From: Ryuthela nishihirai
Lineage: Eukaryota; Arthropoda; Arachnida; Araneae; Heptathelidae
Length of the DNA: 64,000 nucleotides
Assembly: GCA_038380435.1 (NCBI GenBank)
Contig: JAWZYU010000027.1
Location: forward strand, 1,175,156-1,239,155
Direction: 5' to 3'
In this document: piece by piece, positions 41,977 through 53,620 of the stretch
How the letters are laid out: every line of letters begins with the position of its first letter
Position numbering within the stretch: the first letter of the stretch is position 1
The notes under the pieces: generated by a model
Seen by the model: the letters and a program-made list of their open reading frames with translations, nothing else
Databases searched by the model: none
What the model was told of the DNA's origin: nothing
Translations under genes and position numbers: made by a program

Positions 41977-42175
41977 TTATACCAGTCTTTACTGCAGAGC
42001 TTGCTCATGAAGACAGATTGGCATTATGATCAGTTTTGTTTCACACACACACACTACTTGATAGAATTTTGAAAATATGAGATGTTAAAATAATTGCTAT
42101 TCAGGCGCAGTACTCAAGTTTCCTCTTTGATTTTAACAACTTTTAAACATCTAAATTTTAACAAAAATTTGCTAA

Positions 42176-42316
42176 GTGAAATATTTATAAAGTTAAAATG
42201 CTTTCTTTGTTGTGACTAGTTTCAACACGAAAGCAGTAGCCTGAAGAAGCCCCAAGATGGTATGGGACAAAAATAGTCACAACAAAGGAAGCATTTTAAC
42301 TTCATAAATATTTCAC
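42176..42316. repeat. Central hairpin of the foldback
   Basis: GTGAAATATTTATAAAG, AAAATGCTTTC and GTTGTGACTA on the left are answered by TAGTCACAAC, GAAGCATTTT and CATAAATATTTCAC on the right. The unpaired middle reads CACGAAAGCAGTAGCCTGAA and continues GAAGCCCCAAGATGG. Confidence 0.88.
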
Positions 42317-42317
42317 T

Positions 42318-44902
42318 TCATCATCCTCAAGCAGCCATGGGCTATGGAGATCCAATCAGACCGTGCAATTTAGTTCTCCACACAAGTCTGTCCTGAGCTA
42401 TATCTGCTGTATCTGGCCACTGCACACCAATTCTAATAAGGTCCTGTTTGACATTGTCTGTGTACCACATCCTAGGTCTCCCCCTTTTTCTGAAGCCTTT
42501 AGGCACACTGTTCATAATCCTATTCACCAAACTATAATTATCCATAAGGGCAACATGGCCAAACCAACAGAGTCTCTCTCTGCACAATATGCTTCTTAAA
42601 GGAGATTGCTGACTCCTTTGCCTAACCTCATCATTAGTTACAAAGTTGAACCACCTAATGCCAAAGATACTGCGTAAGCATCTGGAATCAAAAGCATCTA
42701 GTTTCCTGTTATCGTGTTTACAAAGTGTCCAAGTTTCACTACCATAACTAACCCTAGAAAGAACCAAACTATTTTACAGTCTAATTTTAGTCTTTAGGTG
42801 TATATGCCTATTTCTCCACACTCTCCAGAGATTCTTAAAAGTACCGGCAGCAATCCCTATCCGTCTGTTAATCTCATGCCGCATATCACCAGTATCTGTT
42901 ACATAGTTCCCAAGATAATTAAACTGTGACACCTGTTCAAGACTGCAACCATTCAGATTAACTGAATCACAGCCTGCCTCACCAATTTTCATCACTTTAG
43001 TTTTCTTTCTCTTTATAACCTACTACCAGTTCAATAACTCTACTACCAGTTTCATCAACAACCTAATGAAAGAGTTCATCTCATCAATATCATTTGTCAA
43101 CAGGGCTATATCATCAGCATAATCTAAATCAGAAATTTTTGTATCTCTAGCCCATTTAAGGCCAAAATCTTTCCCTTGCAGTAAATTTCCCATAACATAA
43201 TCAATAACCAAACTAAAGAGAAAAGGAAACAAAATTCACCCTTGTTGAACACCAAAAGTAATGCTAAATCAATTGCTACAAGCCTTACCAACTCTCACAC
43301 ACGACTCAGTTTTACTATAGAGAACTTTCATTATGTTAACTAACTAGTCTGGTATACCATATGATCTCACAATCAACCACAAATTATGATGATCAACAGA
43401 GTCGAAAGCTTTTTTAAATCAACAAAGCTAGCAACCAAAGGTTTCTGAAACTCTAAACATTTCTCAAGAATCTGCCTAAGAGAAAATATCTGATCTACAC
43501 ATCCCCTACCACTTCTGAATCCACATTGCTCATCATGCAATTGAGTGTCAACCAGATTCTTAATTCTATTAAGCACAATCATGCAAAGAACTTTACCTGG
43601 AACAGAAAGTAGGCTGATACCCCTATAGTTTTCAAAAGAACTGCGATCACCTTTTTTTTAAAAAAAATAGGGATAATAATTGCTCTGGTAAAATCCTTAG
43701 GAACCATGCCTTTATCATAAAAGTTATTCAAAATTTCAGTCATCCAAGTGGTAACTGAAACATTACCAGCTCTAAGCATTTCTGTAGTAATTTCATCTAC
43801 CCCTGGGGATTTATGAAGTTTAAGTTTAGAAACAGCCAAAATAACTTCAGATTGTGTTATAGGGCCAACATTAAAGCCACCAATGCATCTATCATCATTG
43901 AAAACAATGGGAGTAGAACTAATGACATTGTTTAGAACATCACTGAAATGCTCAGCCCACCTAGCCATGACAGATCCTCACCTTCTATAAACTTTCCTTG
44001 TTTATCCTTCAATCCCTGTATATATGTCCGTTTTCTACCACACAAAACATTAACTATCTGGTACAGCTCTCTGCTGTTGTGCTGTCTAACTGCTTCCTCA
44101 GCTTTATCAGCCAAGCCATCAGACCAAATAATGTATAAAGCAGCTAACTGATCCTTAGCACGTTTATTAACCTCTCTGTAATGCTTTCTATTAGGACTAG
44201 TAGGGTATTGATTAAGGACATTCCTGCAGTTCTTTCTTTCTGAAATAAGCTCGTGCCTTATCACTCAAATAATTTGCCTCCTCTGCTCCTTTTTCCTAAA
44301 AGAGTACTGTTAGTTTTGAAATAAGCCTGTTTAAAATGGCCCCATTCTTCCTGAACTTTAGTAAGCAAACCATGACTGTCATAATGACTAAGTAACCTAT
44401 CATGGTAAGCTTTAGCTATAACTGGGTCTTTCAGAGCTTCAGTATTAAAGGTAAATTTTTTAACCTTAGCACAACACTTTTTAAGGTTAAGTTGCAAGAC
44501 ACTTTTAACAATGGTCAGATCCAATTTCAGCTCCCGTATATGCTCTGGTATTTCTAACAGAACTAGCCCATTTGCTGTGAATTTATAAATATATTCATAA
44601 TATTCTTCTGCAGCCCATCAGGTGAAACCCATGTGTACTTATGTATGTAACAGTGTTTGTAATATGTGTTAGTTATTCTGAAACCATTTAGTTTACTTAC
44701 CTGTAATAGATGTTGCCTATTGCAGCTACCAATACCAAAAGGGCCTATTACCCCTCCCCAAAGGTCAGTCAGTACCAACTTTGGCATTGAAGTCACCTAG
44801 AACAAGGGTAATATCTCCTTTCTTGACAGAATTAAAAATATCCTGAACTTGTCCGTAAAACCTATCCTTCTCATCCTCATCGGCATCCTCAGTGGGGGGC
44901 AT
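42318..44902 (-). pseudogene. LINE-A copy A7, 5'-truncated
   Basis: On the minus strand it begins within the endonuclease (about 44902, DADEDEKDRF-like text), then GGVIGPFGIGSCN, a deletion of several residues around GSDHY, reverse transcriptase (PGVDEITTEMLRAGNVSVTT, CGFRSGRGCVDQIFSLRQIL, YADDIALLTND) and the C-terminal block (RSIFGIRWFNFVTNDEVRQR, GRPRMWYTDNVKQDLIRIG), ending GCCCATGGCTGCTTGAGGAT plus GATGAAG. Frameshifts lie near 43960, 43640, 43410, 43230 and 43060. It inserted in the right arm of the foldback: TTTCACTT before it and AGCAAATTTTT after it rejoin to match the left arm. Confidence 0.93.
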
Positions 44903-45259
44903 AGCAAATTTTTAAGTTTAGATGTTTAAAGTTGTTAAAATCAAAGAGGAAACTTGAGTACTGCACATGAATAGCAATTAGCATTGATATTGTTAACTTC
45001 ACATCGTTTCCCAAAATTCTACCAAGTAGTGTGTGTGTGTGAAACAAAAGTGATCATAATGCAATCTACCTTCACAAGCAAGCTTTGCAGTAAAGACTGG
45101 TATACAATGCAGAAATGACATAGGACTGTGTCCCAATCTGTAAGACAGTTTCAATACCAGCCAGGGGCATAGCTATGGGGGAGTGGGGAAACCCCCCCCC
45201 CAAAAAAAAAAAGTAACTTGGAGTTGGCAAAATTTGAAGTGACTTCGTAAAATCTAGGT

Positions 45260-47006
45260 GAGTTGTGAAAATTTGCAATCTTTTTTTTTTGTAAAATTAA
45301 GGGAAGTTAGCAAAACCTAGACAACTTGGCAAAATCTAGGGTAGTTGTCAAAATCGAGGCAACTTGGCAAATCTAGGGCAGTTGGGAAAATGGAGACGGC
45401 AAAATCTGGAACAGTTGGCAAAATTCGAAGCCACTTATAAAGTTGTTGCGAGTTGGCTAATTCTGAGTGGCTTTGCCAAAATCAGGTGAGATGTAAAAAT
45501 TGGGTTTTTTTTTTCTGTAAAATTATGGAGAGCTGGCAAAATTCAGGAAACTTGACAAAATCTAGGGGCAGTTGGCAAAATGCGGAGTGACTTGGTAAAA
45601 TCTTGGGGAGTTGGCAAAATTCGGAGTGACTTGGCAAAATCTTGGGGAGTTGACAAAATTTGGAGTGACTTTGCAAAAATCAGGTGAGATGTAAAAAATG
45701 GAATTTTTTCTGTAATATTGTGGCAAGTTCGCAAAATCTAGGGCAGTTGGCAAAATTTGAATCCACTTGGGAAAATACAGCAGAGTTGTGAAAATTGGGA
45801 TTGTTTCTGTGAAATTAAGGAGAGTTGACAAAATCGAGAAAACTTGGCAAAATTTTGAGGAATTTGAAAAATTTGAAGTGACTTGGCAAATTCAGGAGAG
45901 ATGTAAAAATTGGGATTATTTTTGCGAAATTAAGGAGAGGTAGTAAAATCGAGACACCTTGGCAAGATTAAAAAACACTTAGTAAAGTGCAGGTGAGTTG
46001 TGAAAATTGCATTTTGTGAAATTAAGGAGAGTTGCAAAATTCGACAGGGGTGTGTGAAAATTGTGACTTTCTTGTACAATTATGGAGAGGATAAAATTCA
46101 AAGTGACTTGGCAAATTCAGGAAAGATGTAAAAATTGGGATTTTTTTCTGTAAAATTACAGCAAGTTGGCAAAATTTAGGAGAGTTGGCAAAATCGAGGC
46201 AACTTGGCAAAATTTAGGGTAGTTGGCAAAATTCGAATCCACTTGGTAAAGTATAAGTGAGTTGTGTAAATTGGGATTAGTTCTGTGAAATGAAGTAGAG
46301 TTGGGCAAATCAAGGAAACTTAGCAAAATCTAGGGCAGTTGGGAAAATTCGAATCCACTTGGTAAAATACGGGCGAGTTGTGATAATTGGGATTGGGTTT
46401 GTGAAATTAAGGAGAGTTGAGAAAATCGAGAAAACTTGGCAAAATTTTGGGGAGTTTGAAATATTTGTAGTGACGTGGCAAATTCAAAAGAGATAAAAAT
46501 TGAGATTTTTTTTTCAATTAATGAAAGGTGGTAAAAATCGTGGCAACTCAGAAAAATCTAGGGGAGTTGGCAAAATTGGAAACCACTTGGCAAAATGCAG
46601 GTGAGTTGCAAAAATTGGGATTAGTTTTATGAAATTAAGGAGTTGGCAAAATTGAGAACTCTCAGCTAAATCTAGGGTAGTTGGCAAAATTAGAATCCAC
46701 TTTAAAATACAGGCGAGTTGTGAAAATTGGCATTATTTTCGTGAAATTAAAGAGAGTTGGCGAAATCAAGATAACTTGGCAAAATCTTGGGGAGGTTGAA
46801 ATATTTGAAGTGACTTGACAAAATCAGGAGAGATATAAAGATCGGGATTGGTTTTGTGAAATTAAGAAGAGTTGGCCAAATGAAAGGGAATTGGGAAAAT
46901 TCGCACCGACTTTTGCTACAATTCAGGCGAGATGTAAATACTGAGATTACTTCTGTGAAATTATGGCTAGTTGGCAAAATTGGAAGTTACATGGCAAAAT
47001 GCAAGA
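45260..47006. repeat. Degenerate minisatellite with higher-order periodicity
   Basis: A monomer of about 16-17 bp (AGTTGGCAAAATCTAGGG and variants such as ACTTGGCAAAATTCGAA) is repeated roughly a hundred times. Every 105-125 bp a distinctive block, TTGGGATT..TTCTGTGAAATT followed by AAGGAGAG, recurs (for example about 45800, 45912, 46270, 46390, 46617, 46728, 46845), giving a higher-order unit of about seven monomers. The same monomer resumes beyond the Tigger at 49160-49200. Open frames such as repeated FCQLPKILPSHSE are by-products of the repeat. Confidence 0.9.
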
Positions 47007-47008
47007 TA

Positions 47009-49071
47009 CAGACCCAGCCCTTACGAGACCGGCTCCCTGGCCAGATGAACGAAAGGCCGGTTAATGCGAAAATTGTCAGAAAATAAATAAAAACAACAAA
47101 TGACAAAAATACTAACTATATTGTATTTTAATTAATAATTTGCTGTACAATGTTAACAATTTACTCACACTCACTTCAAAAAGTCCATGATTTTCTTTTG
47201 TTTCTTTGAACTTAACACTTTTTTACCTGCAAAGTCTTGCCATTTTTTAATAAACATCACATCAATGTGATCATCACAGATGAGGCCTATTGTTCAATGT
47301 ATCTTACTGCAACATCAAAAGCTTCTTTTCTTTCAGTATGGCTAACTTTACCTTCTTCCTCTTCTTCATTCTCCGCTTCTTCTCCATTCCCTTCCTGGCA
47401 GACTGCATTGATAATTTCGTCATCATTTGGTGTTTCGTTTTCCAACTGTTCATCTTTTAACCATTTTTCAATGTGATCTTCAAGTGTGTTACATGCAGGC
47501 AACAGTTTAAACTCATTAAGCAGCAAAATATTGTCATTATACGTCATATCTTCAACAGGTGCAGATGACAACAACACTTTCTTGTTGTCATCTTTGGTAC
47601 TTTCTACACAGTTTTGAACTTTGAGCCAAAGTTTTCTCTGTGACTTCACAAATGTTGTACAAGGCATTTCTTCAAAAGCTCTTGCCAATGTGTAGATCAC
47701 ATCCTTGATATTTATTGTTTTCAAAACATTTAAAATTCCTATTCTGTCATTTTAGGTTTGCTGTAGAATTTCTGAAAGAAGCTTTCTCCTGTATCACCTT
47801 TTTAAACTTACAAGCACACCTTGATCCATTGGTTGTACTAAAGATGTTACATTAGGTGGCAAAAACATGGCTTTTATGTTGTCAGAAATGAGTTCGCCTC
47901 AGTGTCTTGGGGCATTGTCGAGAATGAGTAGGGCCTTTACAGGCATTTTAAGACTTGTCAAGTGGTTTTTTACTTTTCGAACAAATTTTGTAAAGAACCA
48001 CTCTTTAAACAAATATGGGTCTATCCAAGCAGATCGTTGAGCTTTGTAGTAAACTGGCAGAGAAGATAAATTTAAATGCATGAATGCTCGAAGTTTTGCT
48101 GATTTCCCAATTACAGAGAGAGGAAGTTTGTGCATACCTGCAGCATTTCTAAATACAGCCACAGTGATTTTTCTTTGTTTATTTTAAATCCTGATGCTGA
48201 GGTTTCTTGCACTGTCACAAACGTTTTTGTTGGAAGAAGTTTAAAATTTAACCCAGTCTCATCTGCATTGTAGATTTGTTCTGTGCATAGGCTTCCTTCT
48301 TCAATAAGCACTAAAAGTTTTTCTGAAAATTCCTTTGCTGCTAAAGGATCAGCTGATAATTTCTCACCATAAACACCAAGGTAATGAACACCATGCCATT
48401 TTTCCAGCGAGAAAACCATCCCTCGCTTGGTGAAAAATCTCCCCCCCCCCCCCAGTATCAATTTTAGAATGCAGGATTAATGCTTTTTCTTTCAAAATTG
48501 ACACACTGATTTGCATTCCTTTTCCACGCTGTTGCATGAACCATAACTAAAGTGTATCATCGACAATTTCATATTTCGGCTTTTTAAGAGTGCACCGATA
48601 AGAAAGAGTTTTTTCAGACTCGACTTGAGTGCAAAATTTTTTCTAAAGGTGCTAGATTTTCTATTCCTCCTCCAGTCATTTAGCGTGCTTTTACCAACAC
48701 CTTGTTCATCACAAATATGCTTTACTGGATCACCTTTGTCAATATGTTCTAATGCTTTTAATTTCATCTTCATTGAAACGACATTATGCTTATGTTTTCA
48801 CCTACTCATTTTGTACCACACAATAATTAATAGACACACTCCTGTATACTGTACACCGCAATATTCACAAAGAGGAACTGAAGCAAATATGTACTGTACT
48901 ATAAACAAAGCATGCAGTGACTTGCTTATGATTCTTGAAACTGAAGCATATAAAACAAGCAGCGACTTGCTTACAATTCTTGAAACTGAAGCAAATAAAA
49001 CAAGCAGCGACTTGCTTCTGCTTCTTAGAAAGACCGGTTGAGCCCAAGACCGGATAAGAGAGAGCCTACTG
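47009..49071 (-). mobile_element. pogo/Tigger-type DNA transposon (2.06 kb)
   Basis: TA lies at both borders (47007-47008 and 49072-49073). Termini begin CAGTAGGCTCTCTCTTATCC (from the 49071 side) and CAGACCCAGCCCTTACGAGA (from the 47009 side), an imperfect inverted pair ending in CCGG. The transposase reads on the minus strand. The 5' UTR side has 2.3 copies of a 57-bp tandem repeat (48914-49023). It was inserted into the minisatellite of the hAT-like element. Confidence 0.88.
47287..48775 (-). pseudogene. pogo/Tigger (jerky-like) transposase, broken
   Basis: From the N-terminus, the CENP-B-type helix-turn-helix reads KALEHIDKGDPVKHICDEQG then VGKSTLNDWRRN. After frame breaks come GEKLSADPLAAKEF and QIYNADETGL (first catalytic Asp), KLPLSVIGKSAKLR, LPVYYKAQRSAWID, ALLILDNAPRH (second Asp, followed by a stop), [17 protein letters not shown] (third Asp, giving the DDD triad of Tc1/pogo-like enzymes), IKDVIYTLARAFEEM and an acidic C-terminus EEEEEGKVSHTERKEAFDVA. 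The second HTH region is mostly lost between 48490 and 48460, where a C run occurs. At least four frameshifts or stops make it inactive. Cut-and-paste transposition at TA is the family activity. Confidence 0.92.
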
Positions 49072-49639
49072 TAGTTGTGAAAGCTGCCTCAAAGCCCCCC
49101 CCCCCCTACCACCACCACCCATGGAGTGAAAATCTAGGTATGAACCTGACAGAGACATTATTTTCTCAGTTGGCAAAATTTCATTTTTCAGTTGGAAAAT
49201 TTTCAATTTCTCCCCTCCCCCAACCATAGTCTTTCATTACGTTCCTGATACCAGCACAAGAGAAAAGATCATTACCAAGAGCCGAGAATGCAATGTTTGT
49301 GCCAGCTATCAACATCAAAGTGAACAGTAATATCAATTTAGGCCTTTCTGAAGTAAAATAACCCTCTATTGTATATACAGCAAAAATCGTGAAAAATAAA
49401 ACGTACTCTGTATTGCTGTGAATAAATATATTTTAACTTTTTTTAAAAATGAACAGTAGAACTTTCAGTTGTATGGACAGCAACAATTACTAAAAGCAGG
49501 ACTTTACAGAAAATGGTGTTATATGTTTATATATTTTCAGATTGCACAGCACTGTGTTATACATTTGTTTTCTAGTATTCAGAGCATAATTTATGTGCAT
49601 TTAAATTATTTTAACAGTGAACTGGTAATTGAAGTATTT

Positions 49640-51724
49640 TAACTACCTGTGTGCATTTCATATAATTTATGTATATTTTTGTTGTTTATTGGAATCATAT
49701 TTTCAGTTATTAGAATCAGTATTGCATCAATTCTCATTTTTAAACAAGATTTGTATTTGACAAAATATCCTTTTATAAACATGACATCAAAGTTTTAAGA
49801 AATGAAGCAATATTTGGCAGCATTCAGTGAGTTGTGGAATAAAGTTGCCCTGACACAACTGCACTTTTTGCTCTCAATACACTCTTTAAATCCATTAGAA
49901 AAATCCACTTTTATTGATGGTTAGGCAACAACACAAGGAGAGTAACAGCAAAGAATATACTTTGGTCGTAGCTTTGGGACAGTGCAGCATACAGGAGTTC
50001 TAACAAGGTGAAATTCAACACATGCTCAGCCACTGGCAGAAGGGGTTAGAATGAAACATCTGAGGCATTTAAAGAATGGCTTTGAGAATAGGATGCCCAT
50101 GTGTGTGTGTTATGCATTTAATGCATCCACACAGGTGCAGTCACCAGTACTTTGCCTGTGTCTCATTACAGGCCAAGAAACAATTGCAGTCACAGTCTCT
50201 GCTACTCATTATGAGATAAGGCAACATTTTTGTGGATTCTCCACAGTTAGTGTCCTACCACATGTGAATGCTTTCAATCAGCAACTCATTTTTCTATGTT
50301 GGTGACAGTTGTCATTGATCAATGATTTTTTTCATTGTTTCTTATTTTAAACATTTTTATAAAAATGTCAGTGAAAAAGAACAGATTTAAGTTGGGCCTT
50401 AAAAACAAATATGATCAGTTAAACAGCTGTCTCAAAGGGAAACTACTGTTAGGTTAGTAATACCACAGTCATCTTTATCAAATTATTGAAATCTTGTTTA
50501 ATGTGACATATTAAACAATAGCATAACTAGTGTAAATGGTCAAAAGCCTGAAAGAAAAAGCTACGCTGATGATGCAATGTTGATTTGGTTTAAACAGGCT
50601 AGCTCATTTAGTACTCCTATAAATCAGAGCATTTTTACAAAAAAAGTCAATGATTTTAGTAAAAATTAAATGAAGACTTTAAAGTGAAACAAATTTTATT
50701 TCAAAAAATCGAGACTCACCAAAGTGAAAATTCTTCTACACAAAATCTGAGCAACTAACAATCACTCAAACAAAAATTGCTCCACCAAGCTCTAAGATAC
50801 TGAGCTCTCCTCTCTACATTCTGATTCTCTACTCATATTCTCTCAACTGACTGCAAACTACTCTCTCTTACTAACTTCCTACTACTAGCTCCATGACCTA
50901 ACATCACTTACTATACATGTGGCCTGAAACTGACACGAGTGTGTGTTTCACACCGGGAAAGAACATTTGCATAATCTTATGATTGTGCTATGACATAAAA
51001 GGGGGCATGTCCTTCCATGTGCATTAAACAGCTGTCAATCAAAAATCGCCATTGCACGTGCTCAACTCCTTTAGTTGTTTTGGGCAATGAGAAATGATGC
51101 CAACTTAAAGAAAAGCCCCAAAATAATAAATATAATGTAAATAAAGTAAAACTGGTTAAGGAAAAGGAAACGAGCGGACCATCACAATTTATATCATTTA
51201 ACCCAGCATTCTATGAGATTTTCTTGCTCTTCAAATTGAAACTATAAAAAGAAGTCTTCATAGCCAAAGATTCTTGAATACTGGTTGCAACACATGACAT
51301 CATGGGAGAGGAGGAAGTCGTAGGTGTTCTAATTGCTCGTTCACACATCAAAGAGTGGGGAGAGAGCTGTCTACTAAGTGGCTGCACATAGTTGTTTCCA
51401 TGGATGATTTAAGTCCAAATACTTCCTCCCCACATATTGGATATAATCTCCCTTTGCAAAGTTAGCATTTTATTTCCGTTTTCACAACATAACCTCAGTT
51501 TTCATTTCTGTAAATTTACTTTATTTCCATAGATTATCTATCTTTCAGTCAATTGATTTTTCGAAATTATGCTACATTGGATGGCCAGCTTACAACTCGT
51601 TTTTGTGGATTAGGTTATATGTCAATTTTCATATTATTATTCCGCTGTTTTCCAGTAAAAAAAAAGTTGATCTTGTATCTTTTCCTGAAAGTGAATGAGG
51701 TTTTGGTTATGGAAACAAAAGAGA
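49640..51724. other. Unassigned intronic sequence
   Basis: A C/T-rich stretch around 50780-50900 and a short GTGTGTGT run at 50101 are the only structure noted. Open frames are short and family-less. A transposon is possible but not recognised. Confidence 0.35.
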
Positions 51725-52798
51725 CTTCCTCGATGGATGTTCCCCCCCCCCCCCCCCCAACACACACACACTGGTAATTTTTTTTTTCAAATTATGAGTT
51801 AATTTACATTGAATGTTTTTAAAAGATTTTAATCCCCCCCCCCTCAATATCTTGGCTGTACCACTCTGACAATACAAACAATTTGTTTTGCTTTCGTGCA
51901 TTAACTTTTCAACATTAGGCCAAGATCCCCAATTCATAAACAGGACAGAAAATCCCATTAAAGTGAGCAATCCAAGTCACCTTGTATAATGCTCGCCTGT
52001 TTTAAAATATACCACACTGAAAAGAATCTTTAAAAGAAATAAAAATCATGTTTCAGGTAAATATTATAGTATTTGGGAAGAAATTCCCTTTCGATTAATA
52101 TATAATTTAATCATTTTAATTCATCAGATTTTTCAAAATTAAGCCTTAATTGCAAAGTCCAATCCTATTTTTTCACTATATCACATGAAAAAAAGTTATT
52201 AAAATCAATATGTTTACAAATGTTTAATTTTTCATTTCAATAAAATTCAGAAAAATCATGTTTAATTTGGTACATAACATGATTTATTTCAGTTTATTGG
52301 TTGTTTTTTTTTGTTGTTAAATTCTAAAGTTGGCTTGTTTATATGACGAGACACAGGTAGCAAAAGCCTGGACTTTTCTCAAAGTATGGTACCAAAAAAA
52401 ATATTACAAAACAAAGGAGTAATTTTCTTGTTTGAAGTAAAACATTTTTTTTTTGTTATTCAAAAATAAATAACCTTTCTATTCATGGGCATTATAATCA
52501 TTTATGTCTATTAGCATTTTTTTAATAAATTTTTATTTGCATTGCCAGATGCATTTTTTTTTTACTACATGACTAAAAATGCCCTATTAAAATAAAACTA
52601 GTCGTGTTTTGTTTTCGTTAAAAATTTTATTTGCTGAAAATCCAGAATTAAATGTTGATTAATTTGGCATAAAACATGTCATAATTCATTAGTTATTTGG
52701 CAGCAAAGTTCTGAAGTTAATTTTTTAGCTGATCATAATGAAAAAATTGCTGAGCCTCTGGTTAAAAACGTTTTTCAGGTGGTACCCTGGAAGGATTA
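51725..52798 (+). repeat. R1 repeat, dimeric copy 1
   Basis: This segment is collinear with 61485-62450: poly-C then TCAATATCTTGGCTGT, GTGAGCAATCCAAGTCACCT followed by TGTATAATGCT, TTTAAAATATACCACACTGA, then two related AT-rich units (52140-52400 and 52490-52798), each with a TTAATTTGG..TATAACATGA core. The end is CCTGGAAGGATTA. No coding sequence. Confidence 0.72.
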
Positions 52799-52927
52799 TG
52801 GGCAGAATTACAGTTCTGTTGACTTGCAGTATGACATGAGAAATCAAGCTGAAGCCTTAGTGATAGGAAGAGTAAATCACCTAAATGTTTCAAAGGAGTA
52901 AAAAACCTACCTGAATATTGTACCAGC

Positions 52928-53620
52928 ATCAATGCTTGGATGATGGTTTCAATATTTGAAGATTGCTATCACAGATGGGATAGCACTTGGACAAGAAAAA
53001 AAAAATGCACTAGTGTTGGACAACTGCCCAGCTCATCCACAATTTTACTTGAGAAACACTGAACAAATTTTTCTTCCTCCAAACACCACATCACTGATTC
53101 AGCCTCTTGATCAGAGAATTCTAAAAACCTTGGACCTTTTATAGATAGGACATGAGACAAAAAATCATCCAGTCTATAAGATGGTGATCTTGGAACTTCA
53201 TCTGATGTTGTAAAGAAGATATCAATTCTAGATGCACTTTTCATATGGTGATAAATGCTTGAAATAAGGTTTCCGACACCTGTATTAACAATTGCTTTTG
53301 AAATGCAGAATTAGTGTGTCGTAAAGGAATTCAACAAACTCAAGATACTGGCCATGTGGAGCAGCATGACAACATGGCTAAACAATTTATTGATTGAGTG
53401 GACATATATCATGATCTACAAGTTAGTACAGCCTTAATAGATGAAGTAGTCCAATCTGTCACTGAAAATCATCATGAGGAACAAACAAATGAGGAAAATG
53501 ATGATGAATCTGAACAAATTCCAGTTAGCAAATGTCATGCTCATGAGCTGTTATCCTGAGGAGAGCATTGGAAGGGGAGCAAGATTTTGACAATAAATTT
53601 GTTATACAGTATTGAAAACT
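52928..53620 (+). pseudogene. Second Tigger/jerky-type transposase relic
   Basis: Blocks in order are NAWMMVSIFEDCYH, KNALVLDNCPAHP (second catalytic Asp), FLPPNTTSLIQPLDQRIL (third Asp) and, after frame breaks, TGHVEQHDNMAKQFIDWVDI, STALIDEVVQSVTENHHEEQ, ESEQIPVSKCHAHELL. This is the C-terminal half of a jerky/Tigger-like transposase, with DNCPAHP where the 47-kb element has DNAPRH, so the two belong to different subfamilies. The N-terminal half is not visible upstream, where R1 sequence begins. Several stops make it inactive. Confidence 0.82.

Larger units (their letters stand above)
45162..49247. mobile_element. hAT-like non-autonomous element filled with a minisatellite
   Basis: The 8-bp duplication ATACCAGC lies exactly on both sides (45154-45161 and 49248-49255). 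The left terminus is CAGGGGCATAGCTATGGGGG and the right terminus in reverse complement is CAGGAACGTAATGAAAGACT followed by ATGGTTGGGGGAG. CAG-initiated imperfect termini and an 8-bp duplication are the signature of the hAT superfamily. The element contains no transposase of its own. Minus the nested Tigger it is about 2.0 kb, nearly all of it a degenerate 16-17-bp repeat (GTTGGCAAAATCTAGGG type). The paired foldback arm at 41800-41820 shows the uninterrupted empty site, which confirms the boundaries. Confidence 0.88.
40430..49620. mobile_element. Large foldback (palindromic) element invaded by several insertions
   Basis: The left arm (40430-42245) and right arm (42246-49620) are reverse complements once later insertions are removed. 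Paired blocks are 40430-40570 with 49445-49620; 41655-41815 with 49248-49420; 41806-42175 with 44905-45161; and 42176-42245 with 42246-42316. The left arm holds an inner foldback and a SINE. The right arm holds LINE-A7 and a hAT-like element. Without insertions the arms are roughly 0.6-0.7 kb. No protein is encoded by the arms. Terminal limits are approximate because similarity fades gradually. Confidence 0.78.

Noticed and set aside
45482..46210. Repetitive open frames such as FCQLPKILPSHSE
   Set aside because: They result from translating the 16-17-bp minisatellite and have no start context or family.
45260..47006. CRISPR-like regular repeat array
   Set aside because: Monomers abut with no unique spacers, are degenerate, and lie in an animal genome inside a transposon.
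50051..50305. 84-codon open frame with VTVSATHYEIRQHF
   Set aside because: No recognised family, no splice context and no repetition elsewhere in the window.
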